Below are positions 27,061 to 35,845 of a DNA stretch of 64,000 nucleotides, piece by piece. Made by a program: the position numbers and the translations under genes. The notes beneath the pieces are model-generated. The model was not told where the DNA came from and did no database searches. It saw nothing but the letters and a program-made list of their open reading frames with translations. The DNA comes from DATHZQ01 sp965216945 (GTDB lineage: Bacteria; Actinomycetota; Acidimicrobiia; Spongiisociales; UBA5794): NCBI GenBank assembly GCA_965216945.1, contig CBDCGU010000003.1, forward strand, positions 1,860,001-1,924,000, written 5' to 3'. Position 1 is the first letter of the stretch. Every line of letters starts with the position of its first letter.

Positions 27061-28223
27061 ACAAGGTCTTCATCAGCTACTCAGGAAGCCGCTTCGACCG
27101 AGCCGCCCTGTTCTATGCGTTGCGCGACTACGGCCTGAACCCATGGCGGGACGTCGAGAGCCTGGAACTCGGCGGCGACAGCACCGAGGTGATCGAGGCC
27201 GAGTTAGCCCAATGCTCGGCCGCAATCCTCTGGATCAACCCGGACATCTTCGGTTCCGCCTACGTAGCCGACGTCGAACTTCCCGCCATTGTCAAGGCCT
27301 GGCAGCAAGGGAACCTCCGAATCGTGCCGGTATTCGATGGCATGTCGCCCGAGGAAGCATCCGCCGAGGTCAGCAGGAGGTTCGGCGTCGAGGTTGGCGA
27401 CATCAACGGCGACGTAATCGATTCCAACCCATCGACCGAAGACAACGCAGCACGGATCGCCGCGCGATTGGTGCGCGCACACGTCCAGGACGCACACCGC
27501 AACGGAGAACCGCCGATCGTCCGCCTCGTCTCCTACGACGACACCGCGGGACTGCGGGAGCGGGCAGTCCTCAACCTGGACTGGCGCCACCGCCTTACTC
27601 GGGGTGGCCTGGAGCCATCCGATGAAGGTCGGCTACGGGCGGCTTTGACCGTAGGGATCGGCGCGCTCAAGGAGGCCTACGGAGCGTGCGAGGTGATCCT
27701 GGCCGTCAAAGCACATTTGCCGCTCGCTGTCGCACTGGGCCATGCCTTTGCTCGTCCGACTGGGTGCACCATCCGGCTCTACCGAGAGGACGATGACGAC
27801 CGGGTTGCACCCGCAGTTCTCACGGGTGAGAACGGTCTGATACCAGGGGAGGCCCTAAAGGGGCCAGTCGAGACGCGAGTGTCGTCTCTCGAGATCTCGA
27901 TCAGTCGGGATGTGGAGGCGGGAGTACAGGCGTATGTGAGGCAGGGCAACCGGTATCGACACCGGCGGACACTCAAGCCGGCTGGAGGCGCCTCGCGAAG
28001 GGCCGTCGATGGATCCGACACCGCGAGTTCATGGGCGCGACAGATTGGCACGGAGCTTGCGGCGCTGGCGGATCAATCCGACGTTGACCGGGTCGACCTC
28101 TTCATGGCCGCACCCGTGGAGGTCGCTGTCCTAACCGGTTCGTGCGCCAACGCAGTCGGTGAAGTGCAGCTCATGGATTGGGGCAAGACAGGTCCCTTCT
28201 CGAGAATGTGGTCGCTGCCTTGA
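27057..28223 (+). CDS. TIR-SAVED effector of CBASS
   Basis: 388-aa effector. The N-terminal TIR domain (about 1-140) opens with NKVFISYSGSRFDRAALFYA and has the catalytic Glu at residue 74 (YVADVELPAI), which would cleave NAD. The C-terminal half (about 165-388) is a SAVED nucleotide sensor, with conserved LAVKAHLPLAVALGHAF. Known TIR-SAVED proteins assemble into filaments on a cyclic trinucleotide and deplete NAD, aborting infection. Translation is coupled to the E2-E1-JAB gene. It ends 24 bp from the convergent integrase gene with no obvious terminator between. Confidence 0.88.
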   Translation: MNKVFISYSGSRFDRAALFYALRDYGLNPWRDVESLELGGDSTEVIEAELAQCSAAILWINPDIFGSAYVADVELPAIVKAWQQGNLRIVPVFDGMSPEEASAEVSRRFGVEVGDINGDVIDSNPSTEDNAARIAARLVRAHVQDAHRNGEPPIVRLVSYDDTAGLRERAVLNLDWRHRLTRGGLEPSDEGRLRAALTVGIGALKEAYGACEVILAVKAHLPLAVALGHAFARPTGCTIRLYREDDDDRVAPAVLTGENGLIPGEALKGPVETRVSSLEISISRDVEAGVQAYVRQGNRYRHRRTLKPAGGASRRAVDGSDTASSWARQIGTELAALADQSDVDRVDLFMAAPVEVAVLTGSCANAVGEVQLMDWGKTGPFSRMWSLP

Positions 28224-28246
28224 GACTGCGGAGCGGCTGAGGCGTC

Positions 28247-29420
28247 TTATCCGCCGAAGAGCACTTCCGTGATCGCCTCGGTCGCTTCCTTCTTCTCGTC
28301 GCCAAGGAGGTGGCCGTAGACGTCCTTTGTGATCGCCAGCGAGGCGTGGCCGAGCACCTCGGAGACCACCCACAGCGGGGTTCCCTGGGCGAGCATGATC
28401 GAGGCGGCGGAGTGTCTGAGTTCGTGCGGGGTCCAGTGTCCGAGGCCGGCCCGGGCGCAGAGGCGGTGGAAGTAGTGGGCGAAGTTGTCCGGATCGATGG
28501 GCGTACCCTTCTTGGTGGTGAAGACGAGATCCGAGTCGACCCACGCCGGGCCCGCCGCGAGTCGCTCTTGCGCCTGCCGTGCTCGGTGGGCTCGGAGCAG
28601 ACCGTCCAGCGCCGGCGTGATGTGGAGCGTCCTCCGCGATCGCTTGGTCTTGAGCCGGCGCAGGACGAGCTGAGTTCGCCTTCCCGCCTGCTGCGCCTCT
28701 TCCGATGACAACCGCTCCCTGCGCAGCTGATGTCTGACGTGTAGCAGACCGGACTCGAGGTCCACATCGGTCCACGAGATGCCGAGGGCTTCACCTCGCC
28801 GGAGACCGTATGTCAAGGTGACTGCGTAGAGCGCTTCGAGGCGCTCGCCCTTCGCCGCATGCAGCAGGCTCTTCGCCTCGGCGAGGGTGAGGGATCGTCC
28901 GTCAGGTGGGTCGAGCTGGGGTGGATCAGACAGCGCGGCCACGTTGCGGACGAGAAGGCCTTCGCGTTCGGCCCTGGTGGAGTGCGGATCGGAGCACGGT
29001 GCGCATGATGCGGATGCTGTTGGCGCTGTACCCGGCCTTCCGCTTCGTAGCCCAGAGGGCGTTCAGGTCGGAGACCGACAGCTTGGTCAGCGTCTTCGAG
29101 CCGAGGGTCGGCTTGAGGTGGAGGCGGACGGTGTCGGCGTAGTCGGCTGCGGTGGACTGGGCGACTCGTGCCGGCACCCCTTCGATCCATCGATCCAGGT
29201 ACGCACCGACGGTGAGGCGACTGGTCGGGTTCTCCACTCCGGCGTCGAGGGCGCGGCGCGCTTGCTTCAGTTTTCCGATGACCTCGGCCTTCGTGCTGCC
29301 GGAGACCTTGACTCGGCGGCGGCGACCATCAGGTGTTCGGCCAACCGAAATGGCTCCGCGCCACCGATCGCCATCCTGGTAGACAGAGTCCTCGCCCCAG
29401 CCTCGACGGTTCTTCGTCAC
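28247..29420 (-). pseudogene. int: Tyrosine recombinase (AICE integrase), frameshifted
   Basis: Integrase-type site-specific recombinase of about 390 codons. GTG 29420 opens TKNRRGWGEDSVYQDGDRWR, a typical N-terminal arm-binding domain, followed by a SAM-like core-binding domain. The catalytic half has LTYGLRRGEALGISW, HELRHSAASIML and LGHASLAITKDVYGH, holding the Arg, His-x-x-Arg, His and Tyr residues. The frame is broken once: CAGGGCC (run of C at 28972-28974 on the plus strand) needs one base fewer to join the halves. This is a mutation or a sequencing error. Its GTGA start overlaps the stop of the upstream HTH gene. Confidence 0.88.
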
Positions 29421-29632
29421 GATCCTGGTTCCTTCACCCGCCGACCGGGCGGCCTCTCGGGATGAGCCTTCGCCCAGGTTTCCACGGCCGCCGTCTCCCA
29501 GACCCGGCCGGCTGCGAGCTCTGCGACGGGTGGCGGGAAGTCCCCGTAGTCCCGGACGAGCTGACTGGCTCGCTGGCGGGTGACTCCCAGCATCGTGGCG
29601 ATCTCGCTGAGCCCGACGAGGTGGCTGGTCAT
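29417..29632 (-). CDS. Small helix-turn-helix protein (AlpA/MerR-like)
   Basis: 71-aa DNA-binding protein. Residues about 5-30 (GLSEIATMLGVTRQRASQLV) form an HTH of the kind found in excisionase or AlpA regulators. The ATG at 29632 is chosen over an upstream frame extension because the HTH begins at once. It is directly coupled (GTGA) to the integrase start, so it probably controls or assists integration/excision. Confidence 0.75.
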   Translation of the reverse strand: MTSHLVGLSEIATMLGVTRQRASQLVRDYGDFPPPVAELAAGRVWETAAVETWAKAHPERPPGRRVKEPGS

Positions 29633-29729
29633 GCATGCAACCATACCCGCTAACCCTTGACGGAGTAAAGCGTTATGCGGCTCTCGCTGATCCTCCAGCG
29701 TCTCAGCTCGACGTCTGACCGTTGGCAGC

Positions 29730-29921
29730 TCACGCTTCACACTCGGCCTCCTCGTGCTGAAGGTGCCGTATGAACTCGACGAGGGCCTGCGCCGGCACCC
29801 GTCGGCTGGTGTCGATCTGCACCGTGGAGAGCCGGCCCTGCCCGATCAGCTCGTACGGTTTGGAGCGACTGATTGAGAGCGCCTTGGCGGCTTCGCTCGG
29901 TGTGAGCAGCAGCTTCTCCAT
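29730..29921 (-). CDS. xis: Excisionase-like helix-turn-helix protein
   Basis: 63-aa protein with the excisionase/MerR-type fold: LTPSEAAKALSISRSKPYEL followed by a wing with VQIDTSRRVPAQALVEFIR. This matches Xis proteins of pSAM2-like elements. ATG 29921 has GGGAGGAG just before it. It lies directly downstream of the rep remnant and upstream of the second HTH and int, the usual rep-xis-int order. Confidence 0.82.
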   Translation of the reverse strand: MEKLLLTPSEAAKALSISRSKPYELIGQGRLSTVQIDTSRRVPAQALVEFIRHLQHEEAECEA

Positions 29922-29932
29922 GGCTCCTCCCA

Positions 29933-30905
29933 TCAGTCCCATCGCTCAGCAAGCCGCTGTTCCCGGGCAAGCTGGCGGGATTCAGCCCGTGTCGCCGCTG
30001 CGGTGCGGGCGAGCCACTCGTCTCCCGGGTTGTCCCACCCTCGGCCACTGAAGCGCCAGTCCTTGACCGCAACCGCCTCGGACACGTCTGATGCGGAATC
30101 CCCACGGTTCGCCGACCACACGGCGCGAGCTGACCGGAGCGCACCGAGCGTCGTGGAGTAGCGCCCGGCTCTTGGTGAGCCAGTGGCCTCGGAAGCCCAA
30201 TGTGTGCGCCCAACAGCGGAGCTTGAGGTGCTCCAGCTCCGGCCGGCCACCGAGCTCCCATGCCGTCAGCACGAGCCTCTCAAGATGAGGCCGCACATCG
30301 AGTGCGGGAAGGTCCGATTCGCGCAGTCGATGGTCGAGGCGACCGAAGCCATCGGTCGACTTGGTGGCGTACTTGGCGATGTAGGCCGCGACCGCTCCGG
30401 GCGCCGTTGAGTCGAGGCCAACGTGACGTACGTCGATCTGTTGACCCCAGCTGATGTCGCCCGTGATGCCGTCGGTGGCGGGATACGAGAAACGCGTCCG
30501 TTGCGAGGCGGTGATCACGGCCTCTTCGAGCCGCTCGATAGGGAGACCCACGGGCGGTGGCTCAGCGGGGCCGTTTGGCCCGTCGAGCCGGACGACGACG
30601 TGGAGGTGGACGAGTCCTCGGTCCTGGTACTCCACCACCTTGGCGTAGGAAAGTCGGGCATGGTCGGCGAAGCGATTGACGGGCAGGTCCAGTCCCTTGG
30701 CCAGCTCTCGCCGGATCGCAATGGTGGTTCTCCGCCACAGCTCGGTGGCGTGTGCATTCCAGAGGACGGCGCCGGTGTAGTCGAAGCAGTCGGCGCAGAG
30801 CGCATCCCCGAGGCAGTCGTCGTCGAGCCGATGTATCTGGCGACAGTCGGTGCGACGGCCGTGTGGCACGCAGGAGTCCTTCGAGGATGACAGATCCGAA
30901 CCGCA
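29933..30905 (-). pseudogene. Replication initiator remnant (RepSA/pSAM2-like), truncated and frameshifted
   Basis: C-terminal part of an actinomycete integrative-element replication initiator. Recognisable blocks are CFDYTGAVLWNAHATELWRR, AKVVEYQDRGLVHLHVVVRL, VAAYIAKYATKSTDGFG and AHTLGFRGHWLTKSR, in the expected order. The frame then breaks by one extra G in the GGG run at 30164-30166 and resumes as RRYSTTLGALRSAR down to the stop at 29933. The N-terminal half, including the first cysteine cluster, is absent; upstream sequence instead runs into the methyltransferase module. This is a non-functional Rep, so the element probably cannot replicate by itself. Confidence 0.85.
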
Positions 30906-31384
30906 CCGTCCCTCGCTCTTCGCGTATGAACCGGGCCGGCGCCGATCTCGCCAGCTCGTCCATAACGAGGTTGAGAGTTGCGACCTCGGTGTGCGGACCG
31001 ATCCCCTCCTGGTATGGCGCCTTCGACCGTTGGTTGAGCGCCTGCGGGTGCCGGGCGTCGGCCTCAGCGATAGCCCTTTGCGAAGTCAGCGACGATGTCA
31101 GCCAGTTCAACCCCAGCGGAGACATGTTTGCAGATCACCCAGGCGAGCAGCAGCGGCGGAGAAACCGTCACAGGTTCCGTGTACACGTGGCAGCGGAAGG
31201 AGGTTACAGGATGCGCGATGTGCGAACCGACGTCTCGCAGCTGCACGAAGCATGCGTTGCTGCCGGCGAGCAGCTTGCCCTGAGGCTCGAACCGGCGAGC
31301 GAGCGGCAAAGCCACCAGACGGCACAGGCTCTGGGTGGCCGCTACAATTACACACCTGTAATTCGCAGACCGGAGGATGCAGAG
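30906..31384. other. Junction between rep remnant and methyltransferase module
   Basis: About 480 bp with no confident gene. It separates the truncated rep (minus) from the methyltransferase (plus). A frame from ATG 31211, with AAGGAGG ahead of it, is continuous with the methyltransferase and may be an alternative start or a piece of an older gene. The 5' half of rep is missing here, so this is a likely insertion or deletion breakpoint. Confidence 0.55.
31343..31363 (+). promoter_or_regulatory. Methyltransferase promoter with palindromic operator
   Basis: TACAAT (31343-31348) overlaps the palindrome AATTACA-CACC-TGTAATT (31346-31363). GGAGG follows after 8 bp and the TTG start 8 bp later. 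Arrangement and sequence match the CBASS promoter at 23387-23407. Confidence 0.58.
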
Positions 31385-32458
31385 TTGGGAGAGCGGCCAA
31401 TCGCGATCAGCCTCTTCGCCGGCGCTGGGGGACTCGACCTCGGCGTCGAGGCGGCTGGCTACCGCGTGGCTGCCGCCAATGAGATCGATGACGACGCTGC
31501 CGATACGCTGGAGAAGAACTTCGTCGACTCCCTCGTGTCACCCGTCGATCGCAGAAGCATCATCGACGTGCCAACCCGGGATTTGCTGCGAGCCGCTGGT
31601 CTGAATGGGCGCGAGCGACCCGAGCTGCTGGTCGGAGGTCCCCCATGCACGCCATTCTCTAAGTCAGGCTTCTGGCTGGAGTGGAAGCGCCAAGGACTCG
31701 ACCCAACAGCGTCGCTGCTCCAGACCTACACGCGCGTGCTGCGTGAGGCCAGGCCCCGAGCCTTCATCCTCGAGAACGTGTACGCGCTCACCTTCAACAA
31801 CAAAGCCTCGCGGCCTGCGTACGAGCGGCTACTCCGTGAGATTGATGAAGCGGGCTATGAGTTCACAGCCGGGGTTCTCAACGCTGCCGACTATGGCGTC
31901 CCTCAGTTGAGGCCGCGCCTGTTCATTGTCGGGGTCCCAAAGGGCAAGACTCCGCCAAATCTTCCCGAGCCGACCCATACCGGCTCGTGGGAACGCCGCA
32001 CGACTGGGGCCTCCTTGGGCGGGGAGCCGCATGTCACGGCCGGCGAGGCGCTCGACGGTCTCATCAGCGATCCGGAGCCGGAGGAGGTGATCCGTGGGCA
32101 ATACGGACATCTCCTGCCCGACATTCCACCCGGCGACAACTACCTCTTCTACACCGCGAAGCGTGAGCACCCCGAGCCGCGATTCGAGTGGCGGTCCCGC
32201 TATTGGTCGTTCCTGCTCAAGCTGTCTCCGGCCCGTCCCTCACCCACGATCCAGGCGAAGCCAGGACCCAACGTCGGGCCCTTCCATTGGGACAACCGGA
32301 GGCTCAGAGTGCCGGAGCTCAAGCGTCTGTTCACGTTCCCGGACGAGTTCGCGTTCGTCGGCTCGAGATCCAGCGTGCAGGCCCAAATCGGCAACTCTGT
32401 TCCCCCGCACCTCGCCAGGCAGGTGGCAGAGTCGGTTCTCGGCTCAACCGATGACTGA
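31385..32458 (+). CDS. DNA (cytosine-5) methyltransferase
   Basis: 357-aa type II modification enzyme. Motif I is AISLFAGAGGLDLG, motif IV holds the catalytic Cys in GGPPCTPFSKSGFW, motif VI is ENV, motif VIII is PQLRPRLFIVG and motif X is AQIGNSVPPHLA. The TTG at 31385 is chosen for its GGAGG and because the protein then begins just before motif I; the ATG at 31211 would add 58 residues of unlike composition. The restriction endonuclease gene follows after 36 bp and a Vsr gene lies nearby, a classical C5 R-M set. Target sequence cannot be inferred. Confidence 0.9.
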   Translation: MGERPIAISLFAGAGGLDLGVEAAGYRVAAANEIDDDAADTLEKNFVDSLVSPVDRRSIIDVPTRDLLRAAGLNGRERPELLVGGPPCTPFSKSGFWLEWKRQGLDPTASLLQTYTRVLREARPRAFILENVYALTFNNKASRPAYERLLREIDEAGYEFTAGVLNAADYGVPQLRPRLFIVGVPKGKTPPNLPEPTHTGSWERRTTGASLGGEPHVTAGEALDGLISDPEPEEVIRGQYGHLLPDIPPGDNYLFYTAKREHPEPRFEWRSRYWSFLLKLSPARPSPTIQAKPGPNVGPFHWDNRRLRVPELKRLFTFPDEFAFVGSRSSVQAQIGNSVPPHLARQVAESVLGSTDD

Positions 32459-32494
32459 GGGCGATATCAACGCCGTCCGAGGTGTTCCATTCGC

Positions 32495-33250
32495 ATGAGT
32501 TCACCACTGCTGCGCTGGCTCCGTGAACAGATCGAGGGGTGGCAACCGTCGGCCGTCGGGATCTATCGGGAGTATGCAGAACACGATTGGCCACTCTCGG
32601 CGGACTCGCCGGCAGAGCTTCGCCAGCGGCTGACTGATGCCGGCCACCTTCTGCCGCTTCCGACTGAGCCAGCCGCCCTCGCGAACGTGATGGAGATCGA
32701 GCTTCGTGAGCACCTTGTCGATGCCGCTCGTGATGCCGAGGGCGTGAATGTCAGGGAAGGGACACAGCGATCGTATCCCGATCTCGAGTTCGACGGCTCA
32801 GCCTTGGGCAGCGGTTACCGGGCCGTGGACATCAAGTGCGCACGGCGGAAGAACCCAAACCGCCTCAACAACTCGATCGCCCTCTACACCGGCAACACCT
32901 GGTTTCTCTGGCCGCAGCTCAAGTTCGGAGGCATCCTCCGCCCATTCGAGGAATACCAGGAGCACATCGCCGTACTGGTCCTATACGAGTTCGACAAGAA
33001 CCTACCCGAGCGGATCACGGACGTGATCGTGGTCGCCCACGAGACCTGGAGACTCGCCAGCAAGAGGCGGGCATCGGCGACCAGGGAGTACATCGGATCC
33101 GTCACCTCTGTTCACGACATCGTGGCGGGCCAAGGCGCATTCGAAACACCAGAGGAGTTCTACAACTACTGGCGGAATCCGGCTCGCCGCTGGAAAGACT
33201 CCCCTGAGGCCAAGAAGCTGCTGCGGAGGGCGCTCGAGGACCGCGACTAG
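32495..33250 (+). CDS. Putative type II restriction endonuclease
   Basis: 251-aa protein directly downstream of the C5 methyltransferase on the same strand. It shows a PD-(D/E)xK-like core: SYPDLEFDGSALGSGYRAVD followed by IKCARRK (about residues 88-115), where D, D and K would be the metal and catalytic residues. The rest is unlike families I can name. Function is inferred from this motif and from position between a methyltransferase and a Vsr nuclease. Its end overlaps the convergent vsr stop by 4 bp. Confidence 0.72.
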   Translation: MSSPLLRWLREQIEGWQPSAVGIYREYAEHDWPLSADSPAELRQRLTDAGHLLPLPTEPAALANVMEIELREHLVDAARDAEGVNVREGTQRSYPDLEFDGSALGSGYRAVDIKCARRKNPNRLNNSIALYTGNTWFLWPQLKFGGILRPFEEYQEHIAVLVLYEFDKNLPERITDVIVVAHETWRLASKRRASATREYIGSVTSVHDIVAGQGAFETPEEFYNYWRNPARRWKDSPEAKKLLRRALEDRD

Positions 33251-33753
33251 CCCAGCCTCCGAGCCAGAACGGTCTGCTCAACCCGATCAGCGGCCTCCTT
33301 GGTGTCCTCGTGCTCCCAGATCCGCAGCGGAAGCCATCCGGCATCAAGAAGTTTCGTGTCGGTGTCGCGGTCCCTCACCACATTCCGCTCGATCTTCCTC
33401 GACCAGTAGTCGTTGTGAGTCGCCGGAATGCGGCAGTGCTCCGGACACCCATGCCAGAGGCACCCGTCAACGAAGACGGCCACCTTGCTTGATCGGAAGA
33501 CAAGATCAGCGCGTCGCTTCAATGCTGGGAGAGGCTGCACGTCGACGCGATATCTGAGGCCCCGCCGGTGAACCGCTGAGCGGACCGCCATCTCCGGACG
33601 GGTGTCCCGCCGGCGGTTGCCTCGCATTGCCTTGCTTGCAGTGGGAGAAGACGGCTGCGGAGGACGAAGCACACGATCAGTGTCGCATCGATGTTGAGCT
33701 CTCTCAACCGACCGACACTCCGCTGCGTCGTCTGGCTCATCTAGAAGTTCCAC
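33247..33753 (-). CDS. vsr: Very short patch repair endonuclease (Vsr)
   Basis: Nicks 5' of T:G mismatches that arise by deamination of methylated cytosine, and so accompanies C5 methyltransferases. The family blocks MRGNRRRDTRPEMAVRSAVH, DLVFRSSKVAVFVDGCLWHG and HNDYWSRKIERNVVRDRDT are present, with the zinc-site Cys/His residues. The frame is open to ATG 33753, which overlaps the end of the DUF262 gene; GTG 33672 would give a 141-aa protein closer to the usual family length and is a plausible true start. Confidence 0.92.
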   Translation of the reverse strand: MELLDEPDDAAECRSVERAQHRCDTDRVLRPPQPSSPTASKAMRGNRRRDTRPEMAVRSAVHRRGLRYRVDVQPLPALKRRADLVFRSSKVAVFVDGCLWHGCPEHCRIPATHNDYWSRKIERNVVRDRDTDTKLLDAGWLPLRIWEHEDTKEAADRVEQTVLARRLG

Positions 33754-35453
33754 ACGTCGTCATACGCACGTTTGGCTAGGCGACGCGATCTCTCCATGAT
33801 TGCCTTCGAGTCCCAACGTGATGCGCCAAGAATCTCGCCTTCGACACCTTCGACGCCGCTCAGGATCTTCTGCTTGTCGGAGAAGCCCTTGTCCGCAAGC
33901 GTGTCATTCAGGTCTTGCGTCACCAGGATCAAGTTACCGATTCGGGCCACCTCGCTAGGGGCAAGGGCAGATGCATGCTTACCGCCCTGCGGTGCCAGGT
34001 GCTCGACCGTCAGTTGGCTCAGATCGACAGGTCTCGTTTCTGTCGGTCCGGGTACCGCCACGAGGAGGTTCTCGAGCACGTACCGGACCAATGGGGTCTG
34101 TTGCGGATAGACCCTTGAACTACGTAGCTCAATGAAGGCCGCCTCGAACTCGGCGGAGGTTGGGAGCCGATCCCGTAGCTTCGATAGGAGACGATCCACG
34201 GCATCGGCCTTGTCGCCTGGGGTCTTTCCCCTCATGACCTCTCTCGCTGCAAGAGCGTACATGCGCGAGATGCCTCCGGAACTGGGCTGGTTCGTGACGG
34301 CCGTCGACAAGAAGTGAAACCTCTCAACGCCCTGCAAACCGCGAAGGAGCAACTTCAGGCGGATCGCCCCTTGGTCGTACTCCCGCAGGATCGACAGGAC
34401 GAACGGGAGTGGCTGTTGCAGGCGGAAGAGGCTCAATGCCCGCAAAGATGACTCGACCCGCCGCTGCGGCTTCTTCCATGTCCGGAAGGATGGTTGCTGA
34501 ATGGACCGGTAGCGTTCCCCGTCGGAGCCCAGATTGGCTAGGTACTCCTGAGCGTTGTTGCCACGGATCTTCTTCTTGATTCTTCTGAACAGATCCTTCT
34601 CTCCGACGTACTCCTCGCGGGACAGCCAGGTATGAAGCAGAAAACGGTTCATGTTGATGGGCGCCGCCGATTCGTCGAAACTCCGACGAATCGCATCCCA
34701 TTGATCTCTAGCTTGGTCGAGGTCCGAGTTGGGGGCTTTGAGCATCTGTAGAAGATGCGCCTTCACGAGGTCGGCGGTCTCAAGATCCTTGCCGCGGCTG
34801 TTCAAGGTTTGGAAGATCGTCGTCGCATCGTCTTCGTTTCCAACCTCAACGAGCACCAGCGTCAGGCCGTAGAGCTTGTCGCGTAGGCTCTCTAGCGCGC
34901 TCCTCGCCCGCTTCTGCCACGAGCTGCCCGGTTGAACCTTGCTGGCCTTTGCAGAATCGATTGCTGAACGAGTCTGTTTGGTGATGTACTTGAAGGCTCG
35001 CTCAAGGTCACGCTCCTCGGCCTTCGCGGCGGAGACCGGAACCGCCTTGCCTGGTTCCGACTGGATTGCAGCTTGAAGGAATGGATACGACGACTCCGTC
35101 TGCAGAACGAACCGGAGCTTTCCTTTGGAGTCCTTGCGCTCGATGAGCGTCTGAATGCCGGCAGCCTCGTCGGCCGCGCCGAGCTCGAGCAGCTCATTGC
35201 GGATCGCCGCAAGCATCATGGTGACCGTGGTTAGACGCTGCTGTCCATCCACGAGGCCGGATGCATCACCGTCGCTGAAGATGACCATCGAACCGATGAA
35301 GTAGTCGCTGCCACTCTCAACGACGTCTTCCCAGAAGTCCTCAACGTTCGACGCATCCCAGGAGTACGGGTGTTGGAAGCGCGGCACCCGGTAGAAGCCG
35401 CCGGTCAGCACCGACTCCAGTGTCTTGTCGTTGGCGTTGACTTCCATCGCCAC
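33741..35453 (-). CDS. DUF262/DUF1524 protein (GmrSD-like)
   Basis: 570-aa protein. The N-terminal DUF262 domain has LVDGQQRLTTVTMMLAAI, a ParB-like NTP-binding signature, and TIFQTLNSRGKDLETADLVK. The C-terminal DUF1524 HNH-like domain has VEHLAPQ and GNLILVTQDLNDTLADKGF. Relatives include GmrSD type IV restriction enzymes, BrxU and the SspE partner of phosphorothioation systems. It sits in a defence cluster and overlaps the vsr gene by 13 bp, so a nuclease role against modified or foreign DNA is likely but not shown. Confidence 0.85.
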   Translation of the reverse strand: MAMEVNANDKTLESVLTGGFYRVPRFQHPYSWDASNVEDFWEDVVESGSDYFIGSMVIFSDGDASGLVDGQQRLTTVTMMLAAIRNELLELGAADEAAGIQTLIERKDSKGKLRFVLQTESSYPFLQAAIQSEPGKAVPVSAAKAEERDLERAFKYITKQTRSAIDSAKASKVQPGSSWQKRARSALESLRDKLYGLTLVLVEVGNEDDATTIFQTLNSRGKDLETADLVKAHLLQMLKAPNSDLDQARDQWDAIRRSFDESAAPINMNRFLLHTWLSREEYVGEKDLFRRIKKKIRGNNAQEYLANLGSDGERYRSIQQPSFRTWKKPQRRVESSLRALSLFRLQQPLPFVLSILREYDQGAIRLKLLLRGLQGVERFHFLSTAVTNQPSSGGISRMYALAAREVMRGKTPGDKADAVDRLLSKLRDRLPTSAEFEAAFIELRSSRVYPQQTPLVRYVLENLLVAVPGPTETRPVDLSQLTVEHLAPQGGKHASALAPSEVARIGNLILVTQDLNDTLADKGFSDKQKILSGVEGVEGEILGASRWDSKAIMERSRRLAKRAYDDVWNF

Positions 35454-35530
35454 CTCGCCTGCACGCGTCGTCGGATGAGCCTACCAACGCACGCATCCTG
35501 GCCCGGATCACGCGTGGCGTCGGGCGCCTC

Positions 35531-35845
35531 CTACGAACGGCCGTGATACGGACAATGTGTGGTCGTTGGGCGCTTTCTGTGGTTGCTGGGCCCGGGCGGA
35601 TGGAGCAAGTTGTGGTCAAGGGAGTTGTCCAGTGGATTCCCGATCCCGGCGAAGTGCTTGGCCGTCTCGGCGGCGACAACGACTCCTGCTGCGGTTGTCG
35701 CCATCGGGATGGTCCCCACCTGTTGCGGGGTGATGCGAGCGTCGCCGCACTCCAGAGGTAGGGCAGCTTCTCGCCACGGTCGATGCAGGAGTTCGCGAAA
35801 CGCGATAGCTGGCCGTCCCTGGATCATGGCGAGCTGGGCGATGTC
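35531..35845 (-). pseudogene. C-terminal fragment of a ThiF/E1-like protein
   Basis: About 100 codons in one frame ending at 35531. The sequence contains ECGDARITPQQVGTIPMATT, AAGVVVAAETAKHFAG and PLDNSLDHNLL, which recalls the last third of ThiF-family adenylating enzymes (threonine-rich helix and closing region). The 5' part is missing; it stops where the FG-GAP frame on the other strand begins. Assignment is tentative. Confidence 0.4.

Noticed and set aside
31064..31315. 83-codon minus-strand frame upstream of rep
   Set aside because: Tested as the missing Rep N-terminus but has no Rep-like cysteine or motif pattern.
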